Below are positions 35,103 through 43,934 of a DNA stretch of 64,000 nt, one piece after another; position 1 is the stretch's first letter; each line of letters begins with the position of its first letter. Location of the stretch: the NCBI GenBank assembly GCA_963772225.1, contig CAVYWD010000005.1:372001-436000 (forward strand), given 5' to 3'. A program made the translations under genes and the position numbers. Under the pieces are notes generated by a model. The model did no database searches. It saw only the letters and a program-made list of their open reading frames with translations, and had not been told where the DNA came from. Origin of the DNA: CAVYWD01 sp963772225. Its GTDB lineage: Bacteria; Myxococcota; Myxococcia; Myxococcales; UBA5297.

Positions 35103-36343
35103 TCGTAGCGCAGCGCCTCCACCGGGTCCAACGTCGCCGCTCGCCACGCGGGCCACGAGCCGAAGAGGAGCCCCACCGCCGCCGAGAAGCCCAGGCCCAG
35201 CGCCACCGCCGAGGGCGTGACCGCGGCGCTCAGCGGCGAGACGAGCGCCACGAGCTGCGCGACGGCGAGCCCCGCCGCGGTGCCTAGGGCGCCACCCAGC
35301 GCCGAGACCAGGAGCGCTTCCAAGAGGAACTGAGCCAGGATGGTCGAGCGCCGTGCGCCCAGCGCCCGCCGCAGGCCTATCTCCCGGGTGCGCTCGCGCA
35401 CTGAGACCAGCATGATGTTCATGATGCCGATGCCGCCGACGAAGAGCGTGATGAGCCCGATGCCCACCGCCACGCCGTAGAGCGCGAAGGTCAGCTTTTC
35501 GTAGATCTTCAGCAGCTGCTCCTGCCGGTTGATGTTGAAGTCGTCGGGCTTGCCGGGCGGGACCTGTCGAACGCGGCGCAGGATGCCGGTGAGCTCGTCC
35601 TCCAGTTGCTTGAGCTTCTCGGGGTCGCCCTTGACGCTGATGCCCAGCGACCGCTGCGTCCCGAACTGCGCGGTGAAGCGCGTCCAGGGAATGGAGACGT
35701 TTTTGTCCAGGCTCATCCCCAAGAGCTTCCCGCGCCGCGCGAGCACGCCGACGACCTGGTACGGCTGGCCTGCCACGCGCACCCGTTGGCCCAGGACGTC
35801 GCCGGGAGTTTTGCCGGGGAAGAGCGCGTCCACCACGTCGGCCCCGATCACCGCGACGCTCCGCTGCAGGGCGATCTCCTCCTCGCTGGGGAAGTGCCCG
35901 GCGGTGAGCGCCCCGCCGTCGGTGATGAGGCTCTGCTCGCCCACGCCGTCGACCACCACGCTCGTCACCTCGCGGCCGCCCGCCTCCAGGTTGCCGAGCG
36001 TCCGCACGCGCGGCGACACCGCCAGCGCGAGCTTCGACTCGCGCTCCACCGCCTTGAGCTCCGCCTTGCCGATGCGCTTGCGGTTGCGCAAAAGCGAGTA
36101 CTCGGAGTCGAACGTCAAAAAGGGGAACTTGCTGACGTAGAGAGTGCTCGCGCCCAGATTGCCGACCTGCGTCGCGAAGCTCTGGTTCAGGCCCTGGATG
36201 ATGGCCACGATGGCGATGACCGTGGTGACGCCGATGAGGATGCCGAGCGTCGTCAGGAACGTCCGCATCCGGTGCGCGCCGAGCGAGCCCAGCGCGATGG
36301 ACAGGCCCTCGCGGCCTTCCGCGGCGGACCTTCGCCAGCTCAT
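35099..36343 (-). CDS. MacB-type ABC transporter permease (first)
   Basis: A 414-residue inner-membrane permease. It shows the N-terminal helix (TFLTTLGILIGVTTVIAIVA), periplasmic domain, ERTREIGLRRALGARRSTIL coupling segment and the C-terminal LLFGSWPAWRAATLDPVEAL. It overlaps the ATPase gene upstream by ATGA-type junction (36340-36343) and the second permease downstream. Such permeases do not pump through the bilayer but transmit force to a HlyD/TolC channel (mechanotransmission). Confidence 0.9.
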   Translation of the reverse strand: MSWRRSAAEGREGLSIALGSLGAHRMRTFLTTLGILIGVTTVIAIVAIIQGLNQSFATQVGNLGASTLYVSKFPFLTFDSEYSLLRNRKRIGKAELKAVERESKLALAVSPRVRTLGNLEAGGREVTSVVVDGVGEQSLITDGGALTAGHFPSEEEIALQRSVAVIGADVVDALFPGKTPGDVLGQRVRVAGQPYQVVGVLARRGKLLGMSLDKNVSIPWTRFTAQFGTQRSLGISVKGDPEKLKQLEDELTGILRRVRQVPPGKPDDFNINRQEQLLKIYEKLTFALYGVAVGIGLITLFVGGIGIMNIMLVSVRERTREIGLRRALGARRSTILAQFLLEALLVSALGGALGTAAGLAVAQLVALVSPLSAAVTPSAVALGLGFSAAVGLLFGSWPAWRAATLDPVEALRYE

Positions 36344-37086
36344 GGGGCGACCTGTGGCAGCGGGCGCGCGGACATCTCGGCGCCGGGGCCGTCGGCCACC
36401 ACCTTGCCGTCCATGAGGCGCAGCGCGCGGGGGCAGCGCGCCATGAGCCGGGCCTCGTGGGTGACGAGCAGGAGGGTGTGGCCGGCCGCGTGGAGCTGGG
36501 CGAAGAGCTGCATGATCTCCTCGCCGGTCGCGCTGTCCAAGTTGCCGGTGGGCTCGTCGGCGAGGAGCAGCGAGGGCCTTCCCACCAGCGCCCGCGCGAT
36601 GGCCACCCGCTGGCGCTGCCCGCCCGAGAGCTCGTTTGGCCGGTGCGTCATGCGGTGGGCGAGCCCCACGCTCTTGAGCGCCGCGGCCGCGAGCTCGCGC
36701 CGCTCGGCGCGCGGCACGCCGCGGTAGACGAGCGGCAGCTCCACGTTCGACAGGGCGGTGGCGCGCGGCAGGAGCTGGAAGGTCTGGAAGACGAAGCCTA
36801 TCTCCCGGTTGCGCAGGTCGGCGAGCTCGTCGTCGGCCAGGGCGCGCACGTCCTTGCCGTTGAGCCGGTACGAGCCGCCGGTGGGCGTGTCCAGGCAGCC
36901 CAGGATGTTCATGAGCGTGGACTTGCCCGAGCCCGAGGGGCCGCCGATGGCCACGTACTCGCCGCGGTGAATGGACGCGGTCACGCCGTCGAGCGCGCGC
37001 ACCTCCTCGCCGCCCACGGTGTAGTGCCGGCAGACGTCCTGGAGGTGCAGGAGCGGCTCGCCGTTCGCCGAAGGCCCTGCGCTCAC
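36340..37086 (-). CDS. ABC transporter ATP-binding protein (MacB/LolD type)
   Basis: A 248-residue ATPase. Walker A GPSGSGKST is at 49-57, the Q loop at FVFQTFQLLP, the signature LSGGQRQR from 153, Walker B LLLADEPT at 173-180, and the switch His in LLLVTHEARL. ATGs and stops overlap on both sides with the HlyD-type gene and the first permease. It energises the tripartite export system encoded by this operon. The substrate cannot be read from sequence; antibiotic or lipopeptide export is common in this class. Confidence 0.93.
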   Translation of the reverse strand: MSAGPSANGEPLLHLQDVCRHYTVGGEEVRALDGVTASIHRGEYVAIGGPSGSGKSTLMNILGCLDTPTGGSYRLNGKDVRALADDELADLRNREIGFVFQTFQLLPRATALSNVELPLVYRGVPRAERRELAAAALKSVGLAHRMTHRPNELSGGQRQRVAIARALVGRPSLLLADEPTGNLDSATGEEIMQLFAQLHAAGHTLLLVTHEARLMARCPRALRLMDGKVVADGPGAEMSARPLPQVAP

Positions 37087-38351
37087 GACTTCTCCTTCGC
37101 GGGCGCCTCGGGCTCCTCCACCTTGATGGGCTTGCCGTCGGTGAGGTCCTTCGAGAGGGTCCGGTACGGGCCCTCGACGACCACGTCGCCTTCTTTCAGG
37201 CCGCTCAGGATCTCGATCTCCGTCTCGCTGGCGAGGCCGGTCTCCACGCGCCGCAGCCGCGCGACACCGCTCTCCATGGCGAAGACCACCTTGACCATCT
37301 GCGAGCGCGAGGGCCGGCGGACCGCCTTGGCACCCTGGCCCTCCACCGGGTCGGGCTCGGGCTTCTTCCCGGCGATCTCCTTCTCCGTTCGAGCGGACAC
37401 CGCTTGGATGGGCACCGCGAGCGCGTTCTCGTGCGTCTCGGTCGCGACCGACACGTCGGCGCTCATGCCCGGCAGCGCGCCGGCCACCGGCGCGTCGAGC
37501 GAGAGCCGCACGGGGAAGGTGGTGACCTCGGCCTCGGTGCCGGGGTTCTTCACCGTGGCGTTCTTGGCGACTTCGACCACCGTCGCCGGAAAGCGCTTGT
37601 CGGGGAAGGCGTCGATCTCCACCTCGCCTTTGTCGCCCTCGCGGAGGAACACCGCCTCGCGCTCGCCGACCTCGGCCTTCACTTCCATGGACGAGAGGGT
37701 GGAGATGACGAGCAGCACGTCCTCGGCGAAATCGGAGCCGCGCAGGCGCTCGCCCACCTGCTTCAGCTTGCTCGTCACCACGCCGTCGATGGGCGCGTAG
37801 AGCGTGGCGAGCGACAGCTGGTGACTCGCCTCGGTGAGGACCGCCGCGGCCTGCGCGATGCGCTCCTGCACCGACTGGAGCCGGGCGTCCTGAGCCGCCA
37901 CCTCCGACTCGGCGCGGTCGAGCTCGGCGCGGCTCGCGCCGTTCACGGCGACGAGCTTCTTCACCCGGTCGCGCTCCTGGGCGAGCCGGGCGAGCTCCAC
38001 CTTGGCGAGCGAGAGCTCGGCCACCGCGCTCGCCCGCGCCGCCTCCTGCTGGCGCACCTGCGCGAGGTAGCGCCGCGAGTCGATGCGCGCCAGGAGCTGG
38101 CCCTTCTTGACCGCGTCGCCTTCCTTGACGGCGAGCTCGAGCAGGTCGCCGGAGAGGTTGGAGCTGATCTTCACCTGCGTCGCCGGCTGCAGCTTGCCGC
38201 TGGCGGAGACGCGCCGGGTGATGGAGCCCTTGCGGACCTTCGTGACCTGCACCGGGAGAGCTTCTTCCTTCACCGGCCTCAAGGAGTAGGCGACCAGGCC
38301 GGCGATGCCAGCGACGAAGAGGGCGGCGATGATGCGGCGGGTCCAGGTCAT
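37083..38351 (-). CDS. HlyD/MacA-family periplasmic adaptor
   Basis: A 422-residue membrane fusion protein: an N-terminal anchor (RRIIAALFVAGIAGLVAYSL), lipoyl half (VKKGQLLARIDSRRYLAQV), coiled-coil hairpin around residues 110-190, second lipoyl half (LYAPIDGVVTSKL), and beta-barrel/membrane-proximal domains ending in a Lys/Glu-rich tail. ATG 38351 overlaps the TolC stop, and its own stop overlaps the ATPase start. It bridges the MacB-type permeases and the TolC channel. Confidence 0.92.
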   Translation of the reverse strand: MTWTRRIIAALFVAGIAGLVAYSLRPVKEEALPVQVTKVRKGSITRRVSASGKLQPATQVKISSNLSGDLLELAVKEGDAVKKGQLLARIDSRRYLAQVRQQEAARASAVAELSLAKVELARLAQERDRVKKLVAVNGASRAELDRAESEVAAQDARLQSVQERIAQAAAVLTEASHQLSLATLYAPIDGVVTSKLKQVGERLRGSDFAEDVLLVISTLSSMEVKAEVGEREAVFLREGDKGEVEIDAFPDKRFPATVVEVAKNATVKNPGTEAEVTTFPVRLSLDAPVAGALPGMSADVSVATETHENALAVPIQAVSARTEKEIAGKKPEPDPVEGQGAKAVRRPSRSQMVKVVFAMESGVARLRRVETGLASETEIEILSGLKEGDVVVEGPYRTLSKDLTDGKPIKVEEPEAPAKEKS

Positions 38352-39769
38352 CGGGAGGTCTCGTGGTAGGAGCCGCCGACCGCGCGCGCGAGGTCGGCTT
38401 GGGCCACCACCCGGTCGATGCGGGCGTTGACCAGGGTGAGCTTGGCCTGCGTCAGCTTGAGGCTCGCGTCGCGCACGTCGAGGGCGGTGGCGAGCCCGGC
38501 GTCGAGGCGCTGCTCCGCCAGGCGCACGCCCTCCTCGGCGGCTCCGAGGTTCTCCCGCGCCAGGCGCTCGGTCTCGCCGAGCGCGGCGAGGCTCGCGCGC
38601 GCCTTGGCGACCTCGTCCTCGACCTGGCGGCGCGCGAGTGAGGCCTGCAGGAGCGCCTGCCGCTCGCCGATGGCCGCGCGTTGCTCGTTGGCGGAAGTCT
38701 GCCGGCCGTTGAAGAGGTTCCACTGCACCTGGACCTGGGCCAGCGCCGAGTACTGGCGCGAGGGGTCGCCGTAGACGCCGTCGCGGCCGGCGAAGGTGGG
38801 CCCGGAGCGGGAGTAGGAGGCGCCCGCGGAGATGGTTGGGTAGCGGTCGGCGCTGGCGATGCGCTGGTCGAGCTGGGCTTGGCCGACGAGCTCGCGTTGC
38901 CGGGCGAGCAGGGGGCGGTCGTGCCGGGCGCGATCGAGCAAGGCGCCGAGCGCGGGAACGTCCAGGGTCTTGGCGCTGTCGGCGTCGATGTCCGCGGGCG
39001 GCGCGACCTCGAACGGCTCCTCGGGAGAGAGGCCGATCAGCGCCGCGAGGTCGGCGCGGGCCTGCTCGACGCGGGCGCGCTGGCCGGCGAGGCTGATGCG
39101 GTCGGTCCCCAGGTTCACCTGGGCTGCGATGACCTCGCTGCGCTGCAGCCGACCCGCGTCGTAGAGGGCCTGCGAGCGGCGGAGGAGCTCCTCGCTTCGG
39201 CGCGCTGTCTCGGCGAGCACGGCCTCGCTCCGCTGGGCCTTGGCCACCTCGAGGAAGCGGCGGATCACCTCGAAGGATTGGGTGAGGCCGGTCTCGTCGA
39301 GCTGCCGCTCGGCGGCGGTGACGCCCCGCTGCGCGCGCTCGATCTGGCTCCAGTTGCGCCGGCCGTCGAAGAGCGGCTGTTGCAGGGTGAGGCCCAGGCT
39401 GTAGTTGGGGAAGTTCGTCGCGGGGATCTGCACGACCTGCTGCTGAAAGGAGAGCTGGAGCTGTCCGGTCGTTGGGTCGAACACGGGCAGCTTGGTCACC
39501 GGGTCGAGGCCGATGGACGGCACGGTGTAGATGGAGGACTGGGGGCCTGAGAAGCTGCGCTGGAAGCCCAAGCTCAGGTCGAGCCGCGGCAGGACGCCGG
39601 CCCAGCTCGCGAAGGAGTCGACCTGGGCCGACTCGAGATGGAGACGCGAGAGCTGGACGTCGCCGCCGGCCTTGGCGGCGAGGGCCAGCGCGTCGTCGAG
39701 CGTGAGGCGCTCGCCGAGCGCGGGCGCGGCGAAGAGGAGCGCGGCGAGGGAGAGGGTCGCTCGGAGCAT
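38348..39769 (-). CDS. TolC-family outer-membrane efflux channel
   Basis: A 473-residue protein with a Sec signal (MLRATLSLAALLFAAPALG). Two TolC/OEP repeats follow: long coiled-coil helices (LAKAQRSEAVLAETARRSEE-like segments) and short strand regions (YSLGLTLQQPLFDG and ALAQVQVQWNLFNG). ATG 39769 overlaps the stop of the Yip1-like gene upstream. Placement in the same operon as the adaptor and pump makes this a self-contained tripartite efflux unit. Confidence 0.92.
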   Translation of the reverse strand: MLRATLSLAALLFAAPALGERLTLDDALALAAKAGGDVQLSRLHLESAQVDSFASWAGVLPRLDLSLGFQRSFSGPQSSIYTVPSIGLDPVTKLPVFDPTTGQLQLSFQQQVVQIPATNFPNYSLGLTLQQPLFDGRRNWSQIERAQRGVTAAERQLDETGLTQSFEVIRRFLEVAKAQRSEAVLAETARRSEELLRRSQALYDAGRLQRSEVIAAQVNLGTDRISLAGQRARVEQARADLAALIGLSPEEPFEVAPPADIDADSAKTLDVPALGALLDRARHDRPLLARQRELVGQAQLDQRIASADRYPTISAGASYSRSGPTFAGRDGVYGDPSRQYSALAQVQVQWNLFNGRQTSANEQRAAIGERQALLQASLARRQVEDEVAKARASLAALGETERLARENLGAAEEGVRLAEQRLDAGLATALDVRDASLKLTQAKLTLVNARIDRVVAQADLARAVGGSYHETSR

Positions 39770-40491
39770 CAGTGGACCTTGCCGGCGGCGAGGGCGAGCG
39801 CGGGGAGCGCCACGTTGAACACCGCGACGTACGAGAGCCACAGGACGGCGACCACCGAAGCAGAGCGGGCCTTGGAGACCTTGGCGACGGAAGCCATGCC
39901 GATGGCGAGCAGGACGATGGACCAAAGGGAGAAGAGGTCCAGCGCGGTCAGGAGGCTGACCTTTGGCGTGAGCGGCGCGCCGGCTGGGACCCAAAACGCG
40001 GCGAGGTTCGACGGGAGGAGCCTGGCCAAGTCCTGTTGGCGAACGGCGGAGCGCGAGAACAGCGCCGGAAGCGCCAAGAGCTGGCGGAGCGCGAGGGGGA
40101 GCAGGGCGTGCGCGGTCACCGCGAGCGTGGACAGAAACGCGGGCTTGGCGCCGGCGACCATGAAACCGAGCCAGAGACAGAAGGCGGTGGCCAGCGCGGC
40201 GACTGCCGGGCCGAAGGCCGCGCTGGCCGCGGTCGAGATCTTCGTGAGCTTGACGCCGGACTCGATGGCGTCTTCGCAATCGTGCGGGCTCATCGCCTGC
40301 GTCGCCGGGACGAGGTCGAGCTGGTCCGAGATCGTGCGCTGGACGTCCAGCCTCGGCAGCAATGCGACGAGGAAGGCGATGCTCGCCGCGGTGCACAGAA
40401 TGAGCGGCCACGCGACGCTCTTCTTCTCGCCGGCTTCCTGCAGAGTGCGGACGGGCGTTCGGAAAGTGCCGAGGACCGTCGAGAGGGACAT
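39769..40491 (-). CDS. Yip1-like polytopic membrane protein
   Basis: A 240-residue protein from ATG 40491 (MSLSTVLGTFRTPVRTLQ) with five predicted helices and the paired-helix plan of the Yip1/YIP superfamily. It opens the efflux operon and its stop overlaps the TolC ATG (ATGA), so it is co-translated with the transporter. How it contributes is unknown; a role in assembly or lipid-linked export is speculation. Confidence 0.6.
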   Translation of the reverse strand: MSLSTVLGTFRTPVRTLQEAGEKKSVAWPLILCTAASIAFLVALLPRLDVQRTISDQLDLVPATQAMSPHDCEDAIESGVKLTKISTAASAAFGPAVAALATAFCLWLGFMVAGAKPAFLSTLAVTAHALLPLALRQLLALPALFSRSAVRQQDLARLLPSNLAAFWVPAGAPLTPKVSLLTALDLFSLWSIVLLAIGMASVAKVSKARSASVVAVLWLSYVAVFNVALPALALAAGKVH

Positions 40492-40654
40492 GAAAGGCTC
40501 CTGTCGTGCCCCCCCTCGATACGCCGGAGGCGGGAATCGATTGCGCGGAATTTCGCACGGCGTGCGCGAGTAGGGCAACGCGAAGGATCCAATGCAAGAA
40601 TGCAGAATGCGGATGCAGACCCGGCCATCAGCAGAGCTGTGAAAGGAGCGCGCC

Positions 40655-41380
40655 GTGAGCGACCAACGACCGCTCGCCGGTTCGTCGGAAGACGGGACGC
40701 GCTTGCGGCCTTGGACAACGCTCTACGGCCTCTGGTTCCTCTTCCTCACAGCCGCATGGCTCGCGGGCCCCTTTCTCTTGGCGGGCACGTTGCGCTGGCC
40801 GGCGGCTTGGCTCTACTTCGCGGCCTTAAGCGGCGGCCTTCTCCTGCACCGCCGGTACGTCGCGCGCCACAACCCTGAGCTCCGCCAGCGCCGCAAGCGC
40901 ATCGGCGCGGGGACCAAGGCCTGGGACAAAGTCTGGAACATCCTCTTCTGGCCGTTGATGATCGCCGTCGTCTTGGTGGCGGGCCTCGGGGTTCGGCTCG
41001 GCTGGGCCAGCATGCCCGCGGGCTTCTTCCCGGTCGGCGTCGCGCTGTTCGCGGCCGGCCTGTCGCTCTCGGCGTGGGCGATGTCGGTGAACCCGCACTT
41101 CGAGGGCACCGTGCGGATCCAGACCGATCGCGGCCACCGCGTCATCGACCAGGGGCCGTACCGCGCCCTGCGCCACCCGGGCTACGCGGGGCTCGCGCTC
41201 TGGGCGCTGGCGACGCCGTTCCTGCTCCTCTGTTGGCGCGCCCTCTTGCCCGCGGCTGCGGTGGTCGCGTGGATCGCGCTGCGCACCGCGCTCGAGGACC
41301 GGCTGCTGCGCCGGGAGCTGCCGGGCTACGAGGCCTACGCCCGGCGCGTGCGGTCGCGGCTCGTCCCGGGCCTCTGGTAG
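40655..41380 (+). CDS. Isoprenylcysteine carboxyl methyltransferase (ICMT) family protein
   Basis: A 241-residue membrane methyltransferase-like protein. Four to five helices are followed by the conserved ICMT/PEMT C-terminal block: GPYRALRHPGYAGLALWALA and ALEDRLLRRELPGYEAYARR, with Glu-Asp-Leu and Tyr-x-x-Tyr patterns for SAM binding. GTG 40655 has AAAGGAG seven bases upstream. Bacterial members methylate small thiol or lipid substrates. It is divergent from the efflux operon. Confidence 0.82.
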   Translation: MSDQRPLAGSSEDGTRLRPWTTLYGLWFLFLTAAWLAGPFLLAGTLRWPAAWLYFAALSGGLLLHRRYVARHNPELRQRRKRIGAGTKAWDKVWNILFWPLMIAVVLVAGLGVRLGWASMPAGFFPVGVALFAAGLSLSAWAMSVNPHFEGTVRIQTDRGHRVIDQGPYRALRHPGYAGLALWALATPFLLLCWRALLPAAAVVAWIALRTALEDRLLRRELPGYEAYARRVRSRLVPGLW

Positions 41381-41426
41381 CCCCCGAGCCCTCCGCCTCA
41401 CTTCTCCGCCATGTGCCGCAGCGGAC

Positions 41427-41454
41427 TTGCACAACAAGCTATAGCTTGTATAGG
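41427..41454 (+). promoter_or_regulatory. Promoter of hicAB
   Basis: TTGCAC (41427-41432) and TATAGG (41449-41454) are 16 bases apart and end seven bases before the hicA ATG. A 16-bp palindrome fills the spacer. Confidence 0.5.
41434..41449. promoter_or_regulatory. 16-bp perfect palindrome, probable HicB operator
   Basis: ACAAGCTATAGCTTGT equals its own reverse complement and lies between the -35 and -10 of hicA. HicB proteins with a C-terminal HTH repress their own operon through such sites. Confidence 0.6.
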
Positions 41455-41460
41455 TTCTCG

Positions 41461-41655
41461 ATGAGCTCGAGAGACGTGATAGCCGCTCTGGTGGCAGACG
41501 GCTGGTTCCTCGACCGCGTGAAGGGGTCCCACCACCAGTTCCGCCATGCGGCGAAGCGCGGCATCGTCACCGTCCCGCACCCGAAGAAGGACTTGAAGCG
41601 AGGGCTGGTCAAGAGCATCGAGCGTCAGGCTGGCATCGAGATATGGGACCCGTGA
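41461..41655 (+). CDS. hicA: HicA mRNA interferase toxin
   Basis: A 64-residue HicA (YcfA) toxin with a double-stranded-RNA-binding-like fold that cleaves mRNA. The active-site segment is GSHHQFRH, preceded by LVADGWFLDRVK and followed by VPHPKKDLKRGLVKSIERQA. Size and motifs are complete. ATG 41461 follows a clear promoter. Its partner hicB, 11 bases downstream, carries a frameshift, so the toxin may lack an intact antitoxin. Confidence 0.9.
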   Translation: MSSRDVIAALVADGWFLDRVKGSHHQFRHAAKRGIVTVPHPKKDLKRGLVKSIERQAGIEIWDP

Positions 41656-41666
41656 AGGAGAGTGCC

Positions 41667-42111
41667 GTGCGCTACCCCGCCACCATCACCCCCGAGGACG
41701 GCGCGTTCGTCGTCCTGTTCCCGTGCTGCCCCGGCTGTCAAGACCCAGGCTGACACCCGGGACGAAATCACGCCGATGGCGCGAGAGGCCTTGGAGGGCT
41801 GGCTCGAAGCCACCATGGCGGCTGGGGATTCACCGCCGGCCCCTCCGAGTCGAGCGCGAGCGCCCAAAGGCAGCCGTCTCCTCTGGGTTGAGGTGCCGAC
41901 CAAGCTGGCGGTGAAGATCGAGCTTCGTTGGACCCGGCGGCAGGCGCGGCTCGCCCAAGCTCAGCTCGCCAAGCGGGCAGGTGTGAGCCAGCAGCAGATC
42001 GCTCAGCTCGAGCATCCCGACTCTAATCCGACAATCGACACCCTGGAGAAGGTGGCGCGGGCTCTCGGTGCTCACCTCGAGCTGCATCTGGCTCCTCACG
42101 CCGCTGGATAG
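41667..42111 (+). pseudogene. hicB: HicB antitoxin, frameshifted
   Basis: GTG 41667 (GGAG eight bases upstream) begins VRYPATITPEDGAFVVLFPC and PGCQ, the partial-RNase-H fold of HicB. One extra base near 41741 ends that frame at a TGA. Without it the frame continues as TQADTRDEITPMAREALEGW, a Lys/Arg-rich core, and a C-terminal HTH (LAKRAGVSQQQIAQLEH, NPTIDTLEKVARALG). Only 28 residues would be made from the native start; a shorter HTH-bearing product from an internal start is conceivable. Confidence 0.85.
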
Positions 42112-42225
42112 CCAGAGCTATTCTCGAGCTCCACGCAATCGAAGAGCACAGACTCTTGCGCCTTCACTTCGTGCGCACGCGGTTCAGACTCGCGCCGGGT
42201 CTCTGGTAGCCCCGAACCCGCCGCC

Positions 42226-43857
42226 TCACTTCTCCGCCATGTGCGGATACTCGACCCGCGTCGGCGGCACGAAGTTCTCGGCGAGGGTGCGCATGGAGAC
42301 CCAACGCAAGAGGTTCGCCATGGAGCCCGCCTTGTCGTTGGTCCCGGAGGCGCGCGCGCCGCCGAAGGGCTGCTGGCCCACGACCGCGCCGGTGGGCTTG
42401 TCGTTGATGTACAGGTTGCCCGCGGCGTCGCGCAGGGCGAGCGTCATGGACGCGATGGCCGCCCGGTCGCGGGCGAAGATGGCGCCGGTGAGGCCGTACG
42501 GCGAGGTCGACTCGCACAGCGCCAGCGCCTCATCGAGCTTCGAGTCCGCGTAGGGGAAGACCGTGAGCACCGGCCCGAAGATCTCCTCGGCCATGAGCCG
42601 GCTCTTGGGGTTCGTCGTCTCAACCACGGTGGGCTCGATGAAGTAGCCGCGCGCGTCGTCGCAGCGGCCGCCGCACACCACCGTGCAGTCGGGCGAGGCG
42701 TCGGCGAGGTCCAGGTAGTTGCGGATCCGGTCGTAGGCCTCGCGGTCGATGACCGCGCCCATGAAGGTCGTGAAGTCCGCGACGTCGCCCATCTTCACCT
42801 GCGCGACCAGCGCGCGCAGGCGCTCCTTCAGCGCGGGCCAGAGGCTCTCGGGGACGTAGGCCCGCGAGGCCGCCGAGCACTTCTGCCCCTGGTACTCGAA
42901 CGCTCCGCGCACCAGGGCCACGGCCAGCGCCTCCAGGTCGGCGGACGGGTGCGCGAAGACGAAGTCCTTGCCGCCCGTCTCCCCGACGATGCGCGGGTAC
43001 GAGGGGTACTTGGCGAGGTTGCCGCCGATGGAGCGCCACATCGACTGGAACACGGCGGTGGAGCCGGTGAAGTGCAGGCCCGCGAAGCCCGGGTGCGCGA
43101 CGGCCGGGTCGCCCACCGCGCGGCCCGGCCCGGGGACGAAGTTGATGACCCCCGGCGGCAGCCCCGCCTCCTCCAGGAGCTTGAAGAGGTGCCAGGCGGA
43201 GTAGACCGCGCTGGAGGCGGGCTTCCAGAGGACGGTGTTCCCGAGCATCGCCGGCGCGGTGGGCAGGTTGGCGGCGATGGAGGTGAAGTTGAACGGCGTG
43301 ACCGCGAGGACGAAGCCCTCGAGCGGCCGGTACTCCACCCGGTTCCAGCGTGGCGCGGCGGATTGCGGCTGGTCCTGGAAGAGGCGCGCGGCGAAGTGCG
43401 GGTTGAAGCGCCAGAAGTCGATGATCTCCACGGCGGAGTCGATTTCCGCCTGGTAGACGCTCTTGCTCTGCCCCAGCATGGTCGCGGCGTTCAAGGTCTG
43501 GCGCCAAGGGCCGGCGAGGAGCTCGGCGGCCTTCAGGAAGACGGCCAGGCGGTCGTGCCAGGCCATCCTCGCCCACTCGGCGCGGGAGGAGGCCGCGGCG
43601 CCCGCGGCGGCCTGAACCTCCTCGGGGCCGGCCTGGTGGAAGCGCCCCAGGACGAGCTCGTGGTCGTGCGGCGCGCGCATCTCCAGCACGCGCCCGGTGC
43701 GGACCTCCTTGCCGCCGATGACGAGCGGAACCTCGACGGGCTCGGCGGAGAGCTCGGCCAGCTTCGCCTTGAGGGCCGCGCGCTCGGGCGAGCCCGGGGC
43801 ATACTGCAGGACTGGCTCGTTCTTCGGCTCGGGGACCTTGAAGATCGCGTTGGACAT
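42226..43857 (-). CDS. pruA: L-glutamate gamma-semialdehyde dehydrogenase (1-pyrroline-5-carboxylate dehydrogenase)
   Basis: A 543-residue aldehyde dehydrogenase that oxidises the proline-catabolism intermediate to glutamate with NAD+. The family start SNAIFKVPEPKNEPVLQYAP, the substrate pocket segment VTPFNFTSIAANLP, GETGGKD, the catalytic Cys block EYQGQKCSAASRAYVP, and the end GGARASGTNDKAGS identify the single-function P5CDH type. ATG 43857 gives the conserved start. Proline dehydrogenase is not in the window. Confidence 0.95.
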   Translation of the reverse strand: MSNAIFKVPEPKNEPVLQYAPGSPERAALKAKLAELSAEPVEVPLVIGGKEVRTGRVLEMRAPHDHELVLGRFHQAGPEEVQAAAGAAASSRAEWARMAWHDRLAVFLKAAELLAGPWRQTLNAATMLGQSKSVYQAEIDSAVEIIDFWRFNPHFAARLFQDQPQSAAPRWNRVEYRPLEGFVLAVTPFNFTSIAANLPTAPAMLGNTVLWKPASSAVYSAWHLFKLLEEAGLPPGVINFVPGPGRAVGDPAVAHPGFAGLHFTGSTAVFQSMWRSIGGNLAKYPSYPRIVGETGGKDFVFAHPSADLEALAVALVRGAFEYQGQKCSAASRAYVPESLWPALKERLRALVAQVKMGDVADFTTFMGAVIDREAYDRIRNYLDLADASPDCTVVCGGRCDDARGYFIEPTVVETTNPKSRLMAEEIFGPVLTVFPYADSKLDEALALCESTSPYGLTGAIFARDRAAIASMTLALRDAAGNLYINDKPTGAVVGQQPFGGARASGTNDKAGSMANLLRWVSMRTLAENFVPPTRVEYPHMAEK

Positions 43858-43934
43858 GGGCGAAAGGTTGACTCCACTCGGCCGAAGAAGCAAAGGCGTT
43901 TGCTACAGTCTCAGGGGCACTTCGCGGAGCGACC

